A DNA stretch of 64,000 bases from contig JAFGUC010000006.1 of NCBI GenBank assembly GCA_016938695.1, positions 229,633 to 293,632 on the forward strand, read 5' to 3'. This document shows positions 32,621 through 41,976 of the stretch, piece after piece. Under the pieces are notes generated by a model. The model saw nothing but the letters and a program-made list of their open reading frames with translations, had not been told where the DNA came from and did no database searches. Origin of the DNA: Candidatus Woesearchaeota archaeon. Its GTDB lineage: Archaea > Nanobdellota > Nanobdellia > Woesearchaeales > JAFGUC01. The position numbers and the translations under genes were made by a program. Every line of letters begins with the position of its first letter. The stretch's first letter is position 1.

Positions 32621-33910
32621 ATGGTTGAGCAAGGAGACTTTGTTAAAGTAACTGGTAAAAAGGATACGGAAATATCAGGAGTTCTTGTTAAAATGACTTC
32701 TGATAGTTATGTAATTAAACTTGAAAGTGGATATAATATAGGAATACTACGTGCAAATGTTAAGAAAATTAAAAGACTTGATTCTGGTGTTTTGAAGAAA
32801 GAAGTTAAAATAGTCGAGCACAAACACGATTCTACTAAAAAAACAATAACAATTTTACATACTGGTGGAACTATTGCTTCAAAAGTTGATTATGCAACTG
32901 GTGCAGTTGGTTCAACATTTAAACCAGAGGAATTAATTTCTCTATTTCCTGAGTTAAAGAGTTTTGCAAATATCAAAAGTCGACTTGTAAAAAATATGTG
33001 GTCTCAGGATATGAGATTTGTTCATTATAATATTTTAGCTAAAGAGATTAAAAAAGAAGTTGATTCTGGTGTTGATGGAATTGTTATTAGTCAAGGTACT
33101 GATACATTACACTATACTTCTTGTGCACTTGCATTTATACTAGAGGATATCAATATTCCTGTTATGATTGTTGGAGCACAACGTTCGTCGGATAGACCTT
33201 CAACTGATGCTCGTGATAATTTAGTTAATGCAGTTTATTTTATGGCAAATTCTAATTTTGCTGAGGTTGCTGTTTGTATGCATAATACTACTGATGATGT
33301 TGATTGTGCAATTAGTTCACCGACTAAGGTTAGAAAAAGTCATACTTCTCGTCGAGATGCATTTAGATCAATTAACTGTGAACCTTATGCTTTAGTTAAT
33401 TATAGAAAGAATGAGATTAATTATTTATCTAATAATTTTAATAAAAATAGAGATCGAAAATTAAAGTTAAAATTGTTCAAAGAAGATATTCGTGTTGGTT
33501 TGCTAAAACAACATACTAACATGTTTGCGGATCAATTTTTATTTTACAAACGTTATGATGGTCTTGTAATAGAATCAACTGGATTGGGTTGTCTTCCTAT
33601 TTCAGAAAATGATAAAGAGACAAGAGAATCTGGAAAGATTTATACTGCGTTAAAGACGATGATTAGACGTGGTTTAGTTGTTGTCGAGGCTCCTGAAACA
33701 ATTAATGGTAGAATTGTTTTAAATGTTTATGAGGACCAACGTGAAGCTCAAGAAATAGGAGTATTAGGTTCTTTTTCAGATATGACTCCTGAAACAACTT
33801 TTATTAAATTGGCTTGGCTTTTGAGTAATTATACTAAAGAAGAAACCAAAAAATTACTTCTTAAAAATTTGCGTGGCGAACTAAATAATAGATTGGGGTA
33901 TTATAATTAA
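32621..33910 (+). CDS. gatD: Glu-tRNA(Gln) amidotransferase subunit D
   Basis: A 429-residue asparaginase-like subunit of the archaeal GatDE complex, releasing ammonia from glutamine. The N-terminal beta domain (about 1-70) is the GatD-specific part. The catalytic regions are ILHTGGTIAS (about 83-92), SQGTDTLHYTSCAL (about 163-176) and GAQRSSDRPSTDAR (about 190-203). The start ATG 32621 (MVEQGDFVKV) matches the usual N-terminus; an upstream frame from 32579 would overlap nif3. GatE follows after one base. Confidence 0.95.
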   Translation: MVEQGDFVKVTGKKDTEISGVLVKMTSDSYVIKLESGYNIGILRANVKKIKRLDSGVLKKEVKIVEHKHDSTKKTITILHTGGTIASKVDYATGAVGSTFKPEELISLFPELKSFANIKSRLVKNMWSQDMRFVHYNILAKEIKKEVDSGVDGIVISQGTDTLHYTSCALAFILEDINIPVMIVGAQRSSDRPSTDARDNLVNAVYFMANSNFAEVAVCMHNTTDDVDCAISSPTKVRKSHTSRRDAFRSINCEPYALVNYRKNEINYLSNNFNKNRDRKLKLKLFKEDIRVGLLKQHTNMFADQFLFYKRYDGLVIESTGLGCLPISENDKETRESGKIYTALKTMIRRGLVVVEAPETINGRIVLNVYEDQREAQEIGVLGSFSDMTPETTFIKLAWLLSNYTKEETKKLLLKNLRGELNNRLGYYN

Positions 33911-33911
33911 A

Positions 33912-35744
33912 ATGGATTATAAAAAAGTTGGATTGAAGTGTGGAATTGAGATACACCAGCAAATTGATACTAAGAAATTATTTTGTAATTGTCCTTCTAT
34001 TATTAGAGATGATGAACACGATTTTGAAATTCGACGAAAACTGAATCTTTCTTTAGGCGAAACTGGAGAAGCAGATAAAGCTGCTATTCATGAAACTGTT
34101 AAAGATAAAGAATTTATTTATCGAGGATATAAGGATTGTACTTGTCTTGTTGAATTTGATGAGGAACCTCCACATGATATTAATAAAACTTCATTGAAGA
34201 TTGCATTAACTGTTTCGAAGATGCTTAATTGTACTTTTGTTGATGAACTTCATGTGATGAGAAAAATTGTCATTGATGGTTCTAATACATCTGGTTTTCA
34301 AAGAACATCTTTGATTGCTATGGATGGTTTTGTTGATACAACATTAGGAAGAGTTGGAATTCCTTCTGTTTGTTTGGAAGAAGATTCCGCAAAAATTGTT
34401 GAGCGAAAAGATAATTGTGATATTTATAATTTAAGTCGATTAGGAATTCCTTTAATTGAAATTGCAACTGCACCAGATATTACAACTCCTGAACAAGCAA
34501 AGGAGGTTTGTGCATATTTAGGAATGATCCTTCGAAGTACTGGTAAGGTCAAGCGAGGTCTAGGAACTATTCGTCAAGATGTTAATGTTTCTATTTTAGA
34601 TGGTGCTAGAGTAGAAATAAAAGGTGCGCAAGATTTACGTTCTATTCCTAAATTAATAGATGGTGAAGTAATTCGTCAACAGACTCTTTTAGAAATTAAA
34701 GAGGAATTAAAAAAACGTGTTAAAGGATTGTCTAAGGTAGAAATTGTAAATTTAACTGATCTTTTTACTTCTAGTAGTTCTAAAGTAGTACAGAGTGCAC
34801 TAAAAAAACAAGATGGTTCTGTTTATGGAATCAAGCTTAAAGGTTTTGGTGGGCTTGTTGGCAAAGAAGTTCAAGTTGGAAAAAGACTTGGCACTGAGTT
34901 TTCTGATTATGGAAAAACTGCTGGAGTTGGAGGATTATTTCATTCAGATGAATTGCCTAATTATGGTATAACTAATGAGGAAATCAAAGCTGTTAAAGAA
35001 AAACTTTTGATTGAATCAGATATTGATGCATTTATTTTAGTTGCTGATGAAGCAACAAAATCAAAAACTGCTTTAGGTTTAGTTATTGAACGAGCAAAGC
35101 TTTGTTTTGAAGGTGTTCCTAAAGAAGTTAGACGAGCAAATCAAGATAATACAACTACTTTTTTGCGTCCTATGCCTGGTTCAGCAAGAATGTATCCTGA
35201 AACAGATGTCAAACCAATTATTAATTATTCTTCAATGGAAATTGATGTTCCAAAAACATTAGATGAACAAGCAGATGATTTTGTGAATAAATATGGTTTA
35301 TCTCTAGACTTGGCAAAAAGCATTTTGAATAGTGATTTTTCTGCAATGTTTATTGATTTTTGTAAGAAATACACAAACATTAAACCTGCTTATATTGCAC
35401 AAACATTAACAGGTATTGTTAAAGATACTAAAAAGATGTTTGAAAAAGACATTAACCCCGTTCAACAAGATTTTGAAATAATTTTTAATTCTTTGGATAG
35501 AGGACAGATCTCAAAGGACTCTGTATCGATTATTTTTTCAATGCTTGGTGAAAAGTCAACTCTTGAGTTAGTTTCTCAAAATAAACTGATGAATGATTCT
35601 GAATTAGACGAATTGATTAAAAAAATCGTCAAGGAAAACCCTGATATTAAAGTGAATGCTTTAATGGGTATTGCAATGAAAGACCTCCGTGGTAAAGCAG
35701 ATGGTAAAAAAATTATTGATGCATTACAGAGGTTGGTTAAATGA
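33912..35744 (+). CDS. gatE: Glu-tRNA(Gln) amidotransferase subunit E
   Basis: A 610-residue kinase/transamidase subunit that activates Glu-tRNA(Gln) and uses ammonia from GatD. The GatB/GatE signature LKCGIEIHQQIDTKKLFCNCPS (8-29), the MRKIVIDGSNTSGFQRT (about 116-132) and the IPLIEIATAPDI segment (about 178-189) are clear; the YMAEUE-like MPGSARMYPETDVKP (about 418-432) marks GatE specificity, with a GatE insert about 270-400. The C-terminal part is the GatB/Yqey-like tail. Together with GatD it replaces a glutaminyl-tRNA synthetase. Confidence 0.96.
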   Translation: MDYKKVGLKCGIEIHQQIDTKKLFCNCPSIIRDDEHDFEIRRKLNLSLGETGEADKAAIHETVKDKEFIYRGYKDCTCLVEFDEEPPHDINKTSLKIALTVSKMLNCTFVDELHVMRKIVIDGSNTSGFQRTSLIAMDGFVDTTLGRVGIPSVCLEEDSAKIVERKDNCDIYNLSRLGIPLIEIATAPDITTPEQAKEVCAYLGMILRSTGKVKRGLGTIRQDVNVSILDGARVEIKGAQDLRSIPKLIDGEVIRQQTLLEIKEELKKRVKGLSKVEIVNLTDLFTSSSSKVVQSALKKQDGSVYGIKLKGFGGLVGKEVQVGKRLGTEFSDYGKTAGVGGLFHSDELPNYGITNEEIKAVKEKLLIESDIDAFILVADEATKSKTALGLVIERAKLCFEGVPKEVRRANQDNTTTFLRPMPGSARMYPETDVKPIINYSSMEIDVPKTLDEQADDFVNKYGLSLDLAKSILNSDFSAMFIDFCKKYTNIKPAYIAQTLTGIVKDTKKMFEKDINPVQQDFEIIFNSLDRGQISKDSVSIIFSMLGEKSTLELVSQNKLMNDSELDELIKKIVKENPDIKVNALMGIAMKDLRGKADGKKIIDALQRLVK

Positions 35745-36361
35745 TTGTTGTTTCTTTAGGTGGTTCAAGAATTATTCCTAAGGATATTGATAATGGTTTG
35801 TTACTTGAGTTGAAAAATATAATTCAAAAAAAATATCGAAATGAAAAGTTTATTTTTGTCTGTGGCGGTGGATATACTGCACGAATTTATCAACAATCTC
35901 TTCGAGAATTAATTGAACCAGATAACACTACTTTAGATGAATTGGGAATTCTTGCTACAAAACTTAATGCATTTTTAGTGAAAGAGATGTTTAGAGATCT
36001 TGATAATGTTGAGGTATTATCAGGAACTGTTCCAGGTCACAGTACTGATTTTGTTTCGGTAGAAAATGCAGTTAAACATGGAGCTCAAATTGTAATTAAC
36101 TTTTCTAATATTGCATATGTTTACGATAAAGATCCACGTGTTAATGATGATGCAAAACCTATTCCAAGATTAACTTTTAGTGAATATACAAAATTATTTG
36201 GTGAAATTTGGTCACCAGGAATGAATATTCCAATTGACCCTAAGGCTATAAAAATGGCATCTGAAAATAATCTTAAAATTATGTTTACTGATTCATTAGA
36301 AGGTTTAGATGATATTTTATCTGGTAAAGTCCATGGTACTATTATAGCCCAGAACTTTTAG
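35741..36361 (+). CDS. pyrH: UMP kinase (archaeal PyrH-like)
   Basis: A 206-residue amino-acid-kinase fold enzyme phosphorylating UMP to UDP. Visible are VVSLGGSRIIP (3-13), FVCGGGYTARIY (38-49), the archaeal-type LDELGILATKLNAFLV (about 66-81), VSGTVPGHSTDFVSVENA-like region (about 91-109) and FSNIAYVYDKDPRVN (about 120-134). It overlaps gatE by 4 bases, so it is translationally coupled, and converges on a small zinc-ribbon gene. Length is slightly shorter than the usual 220-230 residues but complete. Confidence 0.9.
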   Translation: MIVVSLGGSRIIPKDIDNGLLLELKNIIQKKYRNEKFIFVCGGGYTARIYQQSLRELIEPDNTTLDELGILATKLNAFLVKEMFRDLDNVEVLSGTVPGHSTDFVSVENAVKHGAQIVINFSNIAYVYDKDPRVNDDAKPIPRLTFSEYTKLFGEIWSPGMNIPIDPKAIKMASENNLKIMFTDSLEGLDDILSGKVHGTIIAQNF

Positions 36362-36605
36362 AAATTATTTTTTCTAGATTTTCTCTTAAAGGTTTTGTTT
36401 TGATTTTCTTGTTTATTCCACTTGAGATGAAATCAACTTTGTACCTGTTCTCTTTATTGCATGAAGTGCATGTAAAATTTATGTAATGAAAATTATCGGT
36501 AAAATCAGAATATTCATTGGTTATAGAATTTCCACAATAAACGCAATTTTTTGAGGAATTTTGTTCTTTTAAACTTTGAGTAAAGTCTTCAATGATTTTT
36601 GTCAC
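36342..36605 (-). CDS. Small zinc-ribbon-like protein
   Basis: An 87-residue protein with CVYC (21-24) and CTSC (46-49), the spacing of a zinc ribbon, and a basic C-terminus (GINKKIKTKPLRENLEKI). Such small ribbons often bind RNA or DNA, but nothing here shows a partner. It overlaps the pyrH end by 20 bases on the opposite strand. Confidence 0.6.
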   Translation of the reverse strand: MTKIIEDFTQSLKEQNSSKNCVYCGNSITNEYSDFTDNFHYINFTCTSCNKENRYKVDFISSGINKKIKTKPLRENLEKIISKSSGL

Positions 36606-36698
36606 TTTATCATATAGTTTTTTTATGAACCTTTATATTGTTTTTGTTTGATAAGTTTTATATAGCAGTATGATTTAATTTTATTAGGTGATTTTGAT

Positions 36699-38345
36699 TT
36701 GGTAAAGCTATCTGATTACGGATTTAAGGAAGAAAAGATGGAGATGGCTCCAAAAAATTACGTTTCTACAGGTTTTCCTGCGGCAAAAACTGCCTTTCGA
36801 TTGCATTTAACACAGTATAATATTTCTGTTGAAGAACCATATTATTGGGTAATTAATTTTCTAAAAGATGATGCTGGTTTTGCGGAATTTGAGAAAATTA
36901 CAGACATTTTTGCAGGTTCGCTTTTTTCTGCTTTTGGTTCACAACAAGCATCTAAGATGAGTGTTGTTCAGGATAGAGCTAGTAGTTTTCTTGCAACTGC
37001 AGGAAAGATGAGTAAAGAAATTTTTCAGATTTTACGAGAGTTAAGAATTATTGATGAAAAATTAGAGCATTATCATAAGAGCTGGGGAATTGATTCTAAA
37101 ACAAAAATTAAAGATCCAAAGAATAAAGTCGAATCTTCAGAAGTTGTCCTTAAAGGATACTGGATTGATTTAGTTGATGGTGGTTCAAAGAGTCCAACAT
37201 CTGTATATGGAATGTCTGCTCAATTGGGTTATGGTCCACTACCTGATTTATTTTTTAAAATAAGTCCTGAATCTATAAGTGATGTTGAAAAAGTTGTTGA
37301 GCGTGAAGCAGGCCAATTTAATTCAGCAGTTAAAATGGTTTTGAAGAGAAAACTTGATGCATATTTATCTTGGAAAGAACAGACGTTTAATGAACTTGAA
37401 ACTCGTAGACGTTTTACTATAAAATATTTGAAACAACATTACCAAGTCATTCAGATGTATTTAGATTGGGCAAAACCTTATTTGAAATCTGCACAACTTT
37501 TGAAAAATCGTGACCATCACTTGAATAGTGTTGATTTTATTTCTTCTTTTGATTCAACTTTAATGGAAATGGAATTTCTTGCAAAGGGTAGTAAGAAAGG
37601 TGCGTATACTCCTGTTATCTTGATGCATTTTAATTACACTTCTTTTCCACAAGGAAAATATAATCCTCAATATAATCAAACAGAGATTGCTCATATGGGA
37701 CGAGTTGAAATTGTTTGGAGAGCTTATTCTTGGTCTGATCATGAAATTTATATGTATAAAAAAATGCGACAGGACGAGGATAACGAATTGATTGGCGATG
37801 TTATTGGTTCTATGAATTCGGCAATGGGTGAATATGGTTCTGAATTGAGACATTACATTGGTGAAATTGGTGAAACTATTGAAGGTTCTGTCGAGGATGA
37901 GAAGGAAAATTTATTGAAGCGTCAAATATTGAATCTTGGTCAGACTAATAGCAAAAAAATGAAAGAAATATTACAGATTAAAGATCAAGATACTAGAATT
38001 TATGAATTAGAAGAATTTTATAAAAAAATTGCAAAGTCAAAGAAAGATACTTGGGCAGGTCCTTTAGTTGGAATTATTTCTGGATTTAAAGAAATAGGTG
38101 GAGCAGTTATCGGAAAGAGTCCTAAAACTGCTGAAAAATCTGGTGTTCTAAAAGAATGTCCAAAATGTCACACTATGAATTCTGCAGATTCTGTTTTTTG
38201 CTCAAAATGTAAGAATAGATTAAAAGAATTAGAGTATGAAGAAAGTGTTAAGGATAGTTCTGACAGAAAAGGTGCATCTTCTTCAAAAGTTTGTCAAGTG
38301 TGTTATGAAAAATTTAAGAAGGCACATCGTATGGTTACTTGGTAG
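36699..38345 (+). CDS. Large protein with C-terminal zinc ribbon, unknown
   Basis: A 548-residue protein that I do not recognise. Residues 1-480 are soluble and largely helical: an N-terminal block about 1-75, a helix-rich centre about 90-260 and a Trp/Tyr-containing region about 280-370, with no signal peptide or membrane segment. A zinc ribbon CPKC-x13-CSKC follows at about 486-503, then another CQVC near the C-terminus. The start is TTG 36699, supported by a GGTGAT Shine-Dalgarno 6 bases upstream. Zinc ribbons of this kind usually mediate protein or nucleic acid binding. The gene is followed 42 bases later by an unusual 691-residue protein gene with its own TATA box. Likely lineage-specific. 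Confidence 0.7.
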   Translation: MVKLSDYGFKEEKMEMAPKNYVSTGFPAAKTAFRLHLTQYNISVEEPYYWVINFLKDDAGFAEFEKITDIFAGSLFSAFGSQQASKMSVVQDRASSFLATAGKMSKEIFQILRELRIIDEKLEHYHKSWGIDSKTKIKDPKNKVESSEVVLKGYWIDLVDGGSKSPTSVYGMSAQLGYGPLPDLFFKISPESISDVEKVVEREAGQFNSAVKMVLKRKLDAYLSWKEQTFNELETRRRFTIKYLKQHYQVIQMYLDWAKPYLKSAQLLKNRDHHLNSVDFISSFDSTLMEMEFLAKGSKKGAYTPVILMHFNYTSFPQGKYNPQYNQTEIAHMGRVEIVWRAYSWSDHEIYMYKKMRQDEDNELIGDVIGSMNSAMGEYGSELRHYIGEIGETIEGSVEDEKENLLKRQILNLGQTNSKKMKEILQIKDQDTRIYELEEFYKKIAKSKKDTWAGPLVGIISGFKEIGGAVIGKSPKTAEKSGVLKECPKCHTMNSADSVFCSKCKNRLKELEYEESVKDSSDRKGASSSKVCQVCYEKFKKAHRMVTW

Positions 38346-38387
38346 TAAAGACTAATCTTTTTAAAGTTTCTAATCTATTGTAGTATT

Positions 38388-40463
38388 ATGCTCGAGTACA
38401 GTAATTCCATGGATAGGTATAGTTCTGGTCCTTCGTCTAGTTCTGGTGGGGGATATAATCGTGATTCAACTGGTCGAGATAATTATGGATTAAGTTCTGG
38501 AGAGATGGCTGTTGCTCCTGCAAATAGCATTGGTGTTAAAGATATTGGTACAACTGTTATTGCTGGACGAGGTCAAGGAACATTTAAACAAAGTTTACAA
38601 GCTGCAATACGACAAGGAGTTGCGTCAGTTGAAATGGCACTTCAACCTGAAGGTGGAGAACCAGGTGTTGCTGCAGAAAGTTATGGTCATATGGCTCGTC
38701 GTGAATTGCGTGAAATTGCCATGGTTAATGGTGTTGAGATTAACAGTATTCACTCTCCTTCACAAATTGGAAATGTATCTGGACGAACACAGGACGGATA
38801 CAATGAAATGGCACGTAGCCAAACTATTTCAGAAATAAGAAAAGCAATTGATTTTGCAGCTGACGTTGGAACAGGTGGTTCAGTTGTTGTTCATACTGGT
38901 GAATTTGACAGGAGTATTGATGATTTTTATGGTGAAGATAAATTAAAATTTAGAGACTTTGCAGGAAGTGAGGAGCATAATTTCATTTCTTGGGTTGATG
39001 CTAAAACTGGTCAGATTCAACGAGTTCCAAGAACTCATCAGTTTGTTTATATTGAGCGAGATGAAGAAGGTCATGCAATTTTGGATGAAACTGGTAGAGT
39101 TCCAGAAGCTAGAATACAAAGGTATTCATACAATGATTTGTTGAATTTATACAAAAATAATCAAGAAGAATTTAACCAGAAATTTAATAATTATGATAAG
39201 GTGTTTAAGGTTCAAGATGCTGCTGCATTGAATGCAGGTCAAGACAATTCTCAAGCGCCATTAAAGGCTTTGTTTGGACTTTATATGTCGCAACAATTAG
39301 CAGACGCCCAATCTAGAAAAGCTATGTATGTAGATGGTTTACGTGAGGCAAAAGATTCTTTGATAAAAATTGATGAAGCTATTAAATTTTTTGAGAAATT
39401 ACCTGAAGAGGATAGACGAAATCATAGTGTAATTGATCGTGTTGGTGCACGTTATGGTGTTCATGAATTAATTCCTCCTGATGTTGTAGATCCTTTATCG
39501 GCTTTAAAGAAAGCTCGTCAACAAACTGAGTGGACAATTACTGGTTATGAAGATTATAGTATTTCAGGAACTTTAACTGAAAAAGATATTTTGGAAAAAG
39601 CAAGAAATTTTAGAACACAAAAAGAATACGCTTTAGATAAGAGCGTTACTTCAATGGCAGAACTTGGAATTCACGCAATGGAAAAATGTGAAGACCCTGA
39701 GTTTTTATCTCGTAAACAAAGAGATATTTATGTTGCTCCAGAAAACATTTTTCCACAGATGGGTTATGGTTCACATCCTGATGAATTAATAGAATTAGTA
39801 AATGAGTCTCGTCGAAAGATGGTTGAATTATTAACGGAGAAAAAGATTAAAGAAATTGACCCGCAATCTGGTTCTGAAAGATTAGTTGACAATCCTCATT
39901 ATAGGGGATACAGCAAGAAACAAGCAGAGCAAGAAGCTGAACAACACATTAAAGCTACACTTGATTTTCAACATTTAGGAATGTGGAAAGAGCATATAGT
40001 TCCACAGATGAAAGATGGTCGTCCAGAAACAATTCAAGAACGTGAAGAAAGATTTAAGGGATGGTATTTAGAACAAGTTGATAAATTATCAAAAGCCAAT
40101 GTACTTGGAAATTTGCACGTTGTTGATGGTATGGGTTCAGGACATACACATTTACCAGTTGGTGAAGGAAATAATCCTATTAAAGAATCTTTGTTAAAAT
40201 TAGTTGCTGCTGGATACAAAGGAGTAATGAACTCAGAAGCGCACGAATACAATGCAATGTTTGGAGCAAACGAACAAACATTTAGGACTTGGACTAATTT
40301 GGGTAGTCCAATTTATTCAATGGGTGCTCCAGCTACTCAGCGACGTAATTGGTCTGAAATTCAAAATTCGTATTTTGGTTATACTAATATTCCACCATAT
40401 TCATTTGGTAGTTATGTTCCATCAAACGATTGGACTTTGTGGAGCCAGGTTCCTTTAGAATGA
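38388..40463 (+). CDS. Large TIM-barrel (AP endonuclease / xylose isomerase-like) protein
   Basis: A 691-residue protein with a Ser/Gly-rich low-complexity head (1-40), then parts resembling an AP_endonuc_2/xylose-isomerase-like TIM barrel: VEMALQPEGG (81-90, Glu82), NSIHSPSQIG (119-128, His122), VVVHTGEF (166-173), and far downstream LHVVDGMGSGHTHLPVGEG (576-594; His577, Asp580, His586, His588) and NSEAHEY (615-621, Glu617). These echo the metal ligands of endonuclease IV-type folds. About 350 residues between the two halves form a large insertion. The exact function is unknown; a sugar isomerase or nuclease-like metal enzyme is plausible. TATA-like TTTTTAAAG at about 38357. Its stop overlaps the next start (ATGA). 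Confidence 0.65.
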   Translation: MLEYSNSMDRYSSGPSSSSGGGYNRDSTGRDNYGLSSGEMAVAPANSIGVKDIGTTVIAGRGQGTFKQSLQAAIRQGVASVEMALQPEGGEPGVAAESYGHMARRELREIAMVNGVEINSIHSPSQIGNVSGRTQDGYNEMARSQTISEIRKAIDFAADVGTGGSVVVHTGEFDRSIDDFYGEDKLKFRDFAGSEEHNFISWVDAKTGQIQRVPRTHQFVYIERDEEGHAILDETGRVPEARIQRYSYNDLLNLYKNNQEEFNQKFNNYDKVFKVQDAAALNAGQDNSQAPLKALFGLYMSQQLADAQSRKAMYVDGLREAKDSLIKIDEAIKFFEKLPEEDRRNHSVIDRVGARYGVHELIPPDVVDPLSALKKARQQTEWTITGYEDYSISGTLTEKDILEKARNFRTQKEYALDKSVTSMAELGIHAMEKCEDPEFLSRKQRDIYVAPENIFPQMGYGSHPDELIELVNESRRKMVELLTEKKIKEIDPQSGSERLVDNPHYRGYSKKQAEQEAEQHIKATLDFQHLGMWKEHIVPQMKDGRPETIQEREERFKGWYLEQVDKLSKANVLGNLHVVDGMGSGHTHLPVGEGNNPIKESLLKLVAAGYKGVMNSEAHEYNAMFGANEQTFRTWTNLGSPIYSMGAPATQRRNWSEIQNSYFGYTNIPPYSFGSYVPSNDWTLWSQVPLE

Positions 40464-40975
40464 ATTCTAAAAAAATTATTGATTATTTCTATTCTGAAAA
40501 TTTAAATTTGTATAAAGAGACTAGTGCAGGAATATTTTCTGTGTCATTGCTTCGTGAGCTAGAGAATATTTTTCAAAAATTAAATTTACCTAAAGAATTT
40601 TCTTTTGTTGATTTAGGTTCAGGTGATGGTCGTGTTGTTTTTTTAGCATCTTTATTTTTTGCAAAATCCTGTGGTGTTGAATTAGACAAGGAATTATATT
40701 CTGTTAGTGAGCATAGAAAGAAAATTCTAAAAAATGATATTGGGGTTTGTGAATTTATTAATTCTGATTTCATGTCAATAAATCTGAATATGTATGATTT
40801 AGTTTATATTAATCCAGATCGGCCATTTTATAGAGATGATTTAGAAAAATTTCTGCTGAAGTTCAATACTAATTTTTTGATGGATATTTCGTTGTTTGCT
40901 CCAAGATTTATGAAGGCTGAGAAAATTTTTGATTTTTCACCTAAAAAATATGCTTTTTATTCTAAAAAAAGGTAA
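40460..40975 (+). CDS. SAM-dependent methyltransferase
   Basis: A 171-residue class I methyltransferase with motif I FVDLGSGDGRVVFLAS (49-64), the acidic VELDKELY (motif II, about 74-81), and the post-motif segment YINPDRPFYRDD (about 110-121). Its compact form and DLGSGDGR motif resemble aKMT/FAM173-type protein-lysine methyltransferases, but substrate is not provable. The ATG at 40460 overlaps the stop of the TIM-barrel-like gene, so the two are coupled and may act on the same target. A longer frame from 40430 is rejected because it lies inside the upstream gene. Confidence 0.8.
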   Translation: MNSKKIIDYFYSENLNLYKETSAGIFSVSLLRELENIFQKLNLPKEFSFVDLGSGDGRVVFLASLFFAKSCGVELDKELYSVSEHRKKILKNDIGVCEFINSDFMSINLNMYDLVYINPDRPFYRDDLEKFLLKFNTNFLMDISLFAPRFMKAEKIFDFSPKKYAFYSKKR

Positions 40976-41007
40976 TTTTTATAAACAAATGTTGTTGTTG
41001 TCCCTAA

Positions 41008-41976
41008 ATGTTAGAAACATTATTGGATGTTTTGGATGTTGCAAAGGATGATATTATTTCTAGAATTGGTTCTGATAATATTTCACATGTAATCCTTTAT
41101 GGTAGTTTTTGTTATCAAGATTTGAAGACGAGAATTGCTGATTTTGAAAATTTGAATGGCTCAGATGGTTTGCTTGATAAGAAACCTGATTTTATTGTTG
41201 TTGTTAATGATTTGTATTCTGCTCTAATAAAAGCAACTTCTGTTGAGAATCCACGTGAAAAAGTTAATGAGACTTTGAATATTGTAAGTAAGAAAAAGTT
41301 TTCAATGAAAACACCTTTCTACTTTAATTCATCAACTAAAAATTGTTGTGATTTTGATTTTTTAGGAGAGAGTAATGTTCCTTATAAAGTTGGAATAATA
41401 AGTCAAGATGATATAGAGGGTTCTCCAGAGTTTGAAAAAGATTTAGCATATCTTGCAATGCGGTTAAGTAAACCAGTTAACATTTTTGATGCACACGGAA
41501 ATCCCGTTGATATGGAAAGTAGTTCTTTGCTAATTGAATTTCGAGATTTTATTTTTAATTATTCATTGAATTTTGTAGGTAATTCTTTTACGTCTGATGA
41601 AATGATTAATAATTATGTTAATACTTATAGATTTGAAAAATATAGGATTTTTGACATCATTGGAAAGAAGCATTTGAAAATATTGAATTCTCAATTCTTT
41701 GATGTTAATTCTGAGTCATTATCTTGTATGCAAGATGTGTTACGCGAAATTGTTTTTAGTTGCGCTATTAGAAATCCTTATATTGATTTTAGTGTTAAAA
41801 ATGATTCGTTTAAATATTACATAACTGATGAAGTAAAAGATCATTTTAAAGTTAAGAAATCAGGATACGGTTTATCCTGTATTAATGCATCAATGAAAAA
41901 TGGTGTAGTAAATTCTTTGCTTGGTAATCAAAGTAATTCTAGCTATTTGTTAAGAAAGTTTGGAATTAGAAAATAA
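41008..41976 (+). CDS. Tam41-like nucleotidyltransferase
   Basis: A 322-residue protein resembling Tam41 (CDP-diacylglycerol synthase-like) and related nucleotidyltransferases. Visible are HVILYGSFCYQD (27-38; the YGSxxY motif), PDFIVVVNDLYSALI (60-74), KVGIISQDDI (about 127-136) and DLAYLAMRLSKPVNIF (about 144-159), in the right order and spacing. If correct it might activate phosphatidate for lipid synthesis, but the archaeal lipid substrate would be different and the assignment rests on recalled motifs. TATA box TTTTTATAAAC about 27 bases before the ATG. It overlaps the PLD gene tail to tail. Confidence 0.5.
   Translation: MLETLLDVLDVAKDDIISRIGSDNISHVILYGSFCYQDLKTRIADFENLNGSDGLLDKKPDFIVVVNDLYSALIKATSVENPREKVNETLNIVSKKKFSMKTPFYFNSSTKNCCDFDFLGESNVPYKVGIISQDDIEGSPEFEKDLAYLAMRLSKPVNIFDAHGNPVDMESSSLLIEFRDFIFNYSLNFVGNSFTSDEMINNYVNTYRFEKYRIFDIIGKKHLKILNSQFFDVNSESLSCMQDVLREIVFSCAIRNPYIDFSVKNDSFKYYITDEVKDHFKVKKSGYGLSCINASMKNGVVNSLLGNQSNSSYLLRKFGIRK

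Noticed and set aside
40430..40459. Upstream extension of the methyltransferase
   Set aside because: It lies inside the TIM-barrel-like gene in another frame; the ATG at 40460 with ATGA coupling is better.
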